From JBNJGT01 sp046496745 (lineage in GTDB: Archaea > Nanobdellota > Nanobdellia > Woesearchaeales > JACJVW01), in assembly GCA_046496745.1 (NCBI GenBank), contig JAWOGQ010000042.1, positions 1 to 9,677 of the forward strand: a DNA stretch of 9,677 nucleotides, given 5' to 3'. Positions 6,875 to 9,677 of this stretch are shown in pieces. The notes beneath the pieces are model-generated. The model had not been told where the DNA came from. It saw only the letters and a list, made by a program, of their open reading frames with translations, and searched no databases. The translations under genes and the position numbers were made by a program. The first letter of the stretch is position 1. The number at the start of each line of letters is the position of its first letter.

Positions 6875-6896
6875 TCTCCAGCCACCCCGGCATGTC

Positions 6897-7349
6897 ATGA
6901 AGTACCAGATCCTCAGCAAGAAAAAAGCAAAGAAGATCAACGATATGATTGAGAACCAATGGGGCACCCGTCTGGATGACTCTTATGTATTCCTCGAGAA
7001 TGAAGGCGATATCTTCATCACATCCCGTGCAATAGAAAACATTCCTTTCGAGAACCTCAGGGTCAATGCAGTAGGCTTATACATTGCAGAGATCAAGCAC
7101 AACACCATCAGGTTAAGCATTGAAGGCTCCCAGCTTATAGGCCCTTCTGCAACGCGCAACGTCCTGGAGATACAACCTGAACATGTCAAGGCATGGGTCA
7201 AGGGAGAAGATATCCCTGCTGACTCAATGGAAGGATTCGTGATCATAAAATCCGGCGATGATTTTTTAGGTTGTGGAAAAGCAAAAGAGAACAAGGTCCT
7301 AAACTACGTTCCGAAAGCCCGACGTGTCAAAGAGACCCACATTGAATAG
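6897..7349 (+). CDS. PUA-domain RNA-binding protein (NOL1/NOP2/Fmu-associated, COG3270-like)
   Basis: A 150-residue protein in two parts. Residues 1-80 are an alpha/beta N-terminal region including VFLENEGDIFITSR and LRVNAVGLYIAEIK. Residues 85-145 look like a PUA domain, with GFVIIKSGDDFLGCGKAK (113-130) and NYVPKARRV (136-144) as its final strands. PUA domains bind structured RNA. The pattern resembles small archaeal proteins annotated as NOL1/NOP2/Fmu-type ribosome-biogenesis factors that lack the methyltransferase domain, and more distantly NIP7. A role in rRNA or tRNA maturation is inferred from this resemblance. No catalytic motif is seen. The start at 6897 follows from the TATA spacing and the family-like MKYQIL beginning. 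It is divergent from alaS. Confidence 0.75.
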   Translation: MKYQILSKKKAKKINDMIENQWGTRLDDSYVFLENEGDIFITSRAIENIPFENLRVNAVGLYIAEIKHNTIRLSIEGSQLIGPSATRNVLEIQPEHVKAWVKGEDIPADSMEGFVIIKSGDDFLGCGKAKENKVLNYVPKARRVKETHIE

Positions 7350-7476
7350 TTACTCTTTAAGATTCATTTAAACATAAGTGACTATTTAGAAAGACTGCTC
7401 ATAAACCCAGAGGTTATCACTAGAAAGTAACAAATAAATAAGAACATTTATATTTCTCGTAAAGATTTCTACATTT
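7350..7476. other. AT-rich intergenic region before the kinase gene
   Basis: A 127-nt AT-rich gap. Apart from the TATA box near its right end I see no tRNA, no clear C/D or H/ACA signature, no strong hairpin and no repeat. Short pyrimidine-rich stretches just after the PUA gene stop might end transcription, but the evidence is weak. Confidence 0.5.
7447..7454 (+). promoter_or_regulatory. TATA box for the kinase gene (leaderless)
   Basis: TTTATATT, preceded by the purine-rich AAGAACA as a possible BRE, is centred 26-27 nt before the ATG at 7477. This matches the leaderless geometry of the other promoters here and supports the start of the long frame. Confidence 0.65.
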
Positions 7477-9677
7477 ATGCAAAAGCTTCGAGAGATTTAT
7501 TGCTCAATCGCAGAATTTTACGATATGAGTATCAGCCATGCAAAAAGAAACCTAGAGCAAGAAGAAATGCGATTCTTCCAAGAGGATAATGCTTCCTTGA
7601 TAGAACAATATGACTCACATTTCACTGATGAAGACAAAGTCTTTCTCGCAAGCCTTAACATAGAACCAAAAATAGCAAACAGTTTCTCACAGTGCAATCT
7701 CTATGACCTCTACGTGTATGACCATCTTAGAATCACTTACAATGAGATCCTACAAAGACCAGATTGCTTGACCGTGGATGAATATACTGAACTCAAAGCG
7801 AACAGGATTGATCCACAAGAAGCAACAGCCTATTGCAACAATGAACCCGTGTCTGAAAGATTCATGACATGGCTAAAACAGGAATACGTAACAGACCTCC
7901 TGACAGAAGACGAATTAGGCGAACTTAACTCTAAAGACATTAACCCAGAGGAAGCCATAGCCTATGCAAACAATGAACCGGTTTCAGAAAGATTCATGGC
8001 ATGGGTGGATGGAAAAGAGATTCCCCCTCGTCATTACTATCCTAGACCAGCACAGAAAAAGCCAGAAAATACACTCTCCGCCGAGAAGATAAACTCACTT
8101 GAAACAATACTCAGGGAAAAGATAGAAGGAATGGAATCTGTGAATGAGAATCTCCTATTTTTTGATTATGAACAGCTAGAGAAGATTCCTGATGTAGACC
8201 TCTCATTGCACACGTTGGCAGACTACATCATTTATTTCCAATACGCAAAAGAGCACAGAAAAAGATATATGAGTGAATTCCAAGAGATGAAGCATGATCT
8301 TTTAAACCTACAAAAAGCCGAATCCTACCAGGACTCCATATTAGAGGCATTATACAAATACTATACAATGCCGGAGATACCTGATTTCGTAAGTTGGCTT
8401 GAAGCATCCCCTGAAGATAAACAATCATTAAAACTGCAATTCCCAAAACAATACACTGAGGACTTAACCGAGATAAATGAACTCCTCAAAGGTTTATTCG
8501 AAAGACGCTTGCAGCTCATCCTCTCTGATGAGTTCCATCAGTTCTACCAGCAATACAACCATATCGACAACCTATTTGAAGAGATCCTGGATGAGAGTCT
8601 GGACCCTGATGCAGATATCCCAAATGCAATTCGCTTGATGCAAAGTGCATCTGAAAAGGGCTATGAACTTCACTTTTCAGAAAGGACCTCCCGCCACAGA
8701 GATCCTGATTCTGATGGGTTTGACCGCGACGGGTTTTATGAGGAAAAACACAGTGGCATAAGAGCGACACTGAAACTAGCCCGGCATTTGGATGAAAAAG
8801 ACTTTCTTACTATCCTTGACGCATTCGAGAATTATAAGACATATGTAAGATATGGAGATGCGCCAAAAGTAGTAAATTACGAAACCTTAGCTGAAGACCT
8901 ATGCAAAGGCCACCTGCCTAAAGCCGCAATGCCCGTATTGCTCACTGCACTAAAGAATAAACTCTCCCAAGAACAGTACCACAATCCTGTACATGCCCTT
9001 GGCGAAGATATCATTGGATTCGGAGCAGAAGGATGTGTGATAAAAGAGCCGATGGAAGGGAAGATCACCAAGTTCTTTTATGACCCTGAAAACATTGAGT
9101 TCAAGCACCATCAGCTGTTAAGCAACACAAAAAACATACCCCAATGCCTGAAGGTAGATAAGACAAAGAATGCATTGGAGATCGAATACATTGAAGGGGT
9201 CGATCTGGATGACCTATTTGAAAGGTACCATTACTTCCATGAATTCGGAAACCTTGGCTTTCACTTTAATGCTGCGTTCACCTACGTCTACTGTTATGAT
9301 CTATTGAATGCGGTGGAAGAACTAGCCCATAAAAACCTTCATCACAGGGATATTCACCAAAAGAATGTAAGGATCTCACTTGAAAACAAAGCATATCTTC
9401 TGGACATGGGCATAAGCACAACCAGCAGGACAGATATGCATCCACTAAACAGGTCATGCGGAGGCAATAACGATCTCATAAGCATAGGCCAGCTTGCACA
9501 TATAATGCGAACCGGCAAGAATCCCTTTGAACCGAAAAGTAAATCAAATAGGTCCAACAGATGGAACATAGTTTGGAACAATACAAATCTACAGGACCTA
9601 ACAATCAATCAAAGAAAGAACAACATTCAACAGAGACGTAATAGAGTCTATCACAATGGACACGTCAACCCAAACAT
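7477..9677 (+). CDS. Large Hanks-type protein kinase with novel N-terminal region (3' end outside window)
   Basis: The frame is open from ATG 7477 to the window edge (733 codons, no stop). Residues 1-500 are mostly helical, charged and unrecognised; they hold three copies of an LT-x(11)-L/I-x-P-x-x-A repeat (49-84, 98-133, 142-177) and an acidic loop at 409-423. Residues about 505-685 are a protein kinase domain: glycine loop GFGAEG (514-519), probable ATP-anchoring Lys532 in KITKFF, hinge region EYIEGVDLDDLF (570-581), catalytic loop HRDIHQKN with Asp625 and Asn630, metal-binding DMG (643-645) in place of DFG, and an alpha-F-like DLISIG (666-671) followed by TGKNPF. All residues needed for phosphotransfer appear present, so activity is predicted; no APE motif is seen. 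No signal peptide or membrane helix is visible, so it is probably cytosolic. Substrate and signal are unknown. It starts its own transcription unit. Confidence 0.85.
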   Translation, partial: MQKLREIYCSIAEFYDMSISHAKRNLEQEEMRFFQEDNASLIEQYDSHFTDEDKVFLASLNIEPKIANSFSQCNLYDLYVYDHLRITYNEILQRPDCLTVDEYTELKANRIDPQEATAYCNNEPVSERFMTWLKQEYVTDLLTEDELGELNSKDINPEEAIAYANNEPVSERFMAWVDGKEIPPRHYYPRPAQKKPENTLSAEKINSLETILREKIEGMESVNENLLFFDYEQLEKIPDVDLSLHTLADYIIYFQYAKEHRKRYMSEFQEMKHDLLNLQKAESYQDSILEALYKYYTMPEIPDFVSWLEASPEDKQSLKLQFPKQYTEDLTEINELLKGLFERRLQLILSDEFHQFYQQYNHIDNLFEEILDESLDPDADIPNAIRLMQSASEKGYELHFSERTSRHRDPDSDGFDRDGFYEEKHSGIRATLKLARHLDEKDFLTILDAFENYKTYVRYGDAPKVVNYETLAEDLCKGHLPKAAMPVLLTALKNKLSQEQYHNPVHALGEDIIGFGAEGCVIKEPMEGKITKFFYDPENIEFKHHQLLSNTKNIPQCLKVDKTKNALEIEYIEGVDLDDLFERYHYFHEFGNLGFHFNAAFTYVYCYDLLNAVEELAHKNLHHRDIHQKNVRISLENKAYLLDMGISTTSRTDMHPLNRSCGGNNDLISIGQLAHIMRTGKNPFEPKSKSNRSNRWNIVWNNTNLQDLTINQRKNNIQQRRNRVYHNGHVNPN
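7621..8007 (+). repeat. Three-copy helical motif repeat within the kinase N-terminus
   Basis: Three segments of about 36 residues align without gaps in their first part: residues 49-84, 98-133 and 142-177. The shared positions are Phe/Leu-Thr, an acidic D/E-D/E pair, and Ile-x-Pro-x-x-Ala (62-67, 111-116, 155-160). Copies 2 and 3 are close, sharing NNEPVSERFM, and are offset by 44 codons; copy 1 is divergent, offset by 49 codons from copy 2. Similarity of copies 2 and 3 is also visible in DNA (7837-7872 against 7969-8004). Inferred to be a tandem helical protein repeat that may bind a partner. Confidence 0.75.

Noticed and set aside
6843..6896. Upstream ATG for the PUA-domain gene
   Set aside because: It precedes the TATA box, and the added residues do not look like the family.
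6824..6967. 48-codon N-terminal extension of alanyl-tRNA synthetase with a hydrophobic, signal-like stretch
   Set aside because: It runs through the divergent promoter and into the PUA gene, does not resemble AlaRS, and a TATA-like box fits the start at 6823.
7837..8004. Near-identical DNA stretches 132 nt apart, considered as a mobile or recombination repeat
   Set aside because: They keep the reading frame and match the tandem protein repeat, so duplication within the gene explains them.
8228..9608. Minus-strand reading frames of 64-84 codons opposite the kinase gene
   Set aside because: They lack promoters, ribosome sites and family-like sequence, and are antisense shadows of a continuous 733-codon plus-strand frame.

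Overview
The window looks archaeal. The evidence is an archaeal-type alanyl-tRNA synthetase, an eL43 - RpoP - Pcc1 - prefoldin beta - UPF0147 gene string, an intron-less tRNA-Pro with no encoded CCA, and TATA boxes (TTTATAAA, TTTATATA and similar) whose centres lie about 25-28 nt upstream of start codons, as expected for leaderless archaeal mRNAs. Very tight packing (ATGA overlaps, overlapping convergent stops), moderate GC and a sequon-rich, Ig-like/CARDB-like surface protein suggest a DPANN-type genome such as Woesearchaeota or Pacearchaeota. That placement is inference and not proven by the window.

Layout, left to right. (1) 1-1650 (+) is the 3' part of a secreted, probably N-glycosylated beta-sandwich surface protein whose start lies outside the window. 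(2) 1663-2940 (+) is one apparent transcription unit for information processing: a TATA box, tRNA-Pro(TGG), then eL43 (L37Ae), RNA polymerase subunit P, KEOPS subunit Pcc1, prefoldin beta and a UPF0147 protein. The tRNA ends 15 nt before the eL43 start codon. (3) 2937-3497 (-) is a short MscS-type channel, divergent from a rhomboid intramembrane protease at 3572-4315 (+), with paired TATA boxes in the 74-nt gap. (4) 4304-6823 (-) is alanyl-tRNA synthetase without a recognisable C-Ala domain, divergent from a 150-residue PUA-domain RNA-binding protein at 6897-7349 (+) across a 73-nt gap of the same design. (5) 7477-9677 (+) is a long reading frame, open at the right edge (at least 733 codons). 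It encodes a Hanks-type protein kinase domain behind about 500 residues of unfamiliar, mostly helical sequence that includes a three-copy motif repeat.

Most of the window is core translation, transcription and folding machinery: tRNA-Pro, ribosomal protein, RNA polymerase subunit, tRNA t6A modification (KEOPS), co-chaperone, AlaRS and a PUA protein. The two membrane proteins probably serve osmotic protection and membrane proteolysis. The accessory genes are at the two ends. The large kinase is the most likely place for undescribed biology, because its N-terminal region, repeats, acidic metal-loop-like motif and shortened activation segment are all atypical. I see no CRISPR array, insertion sequence, prophage or toxin-antitoxin pair. 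No gap between genes exceeds about 130 nt.
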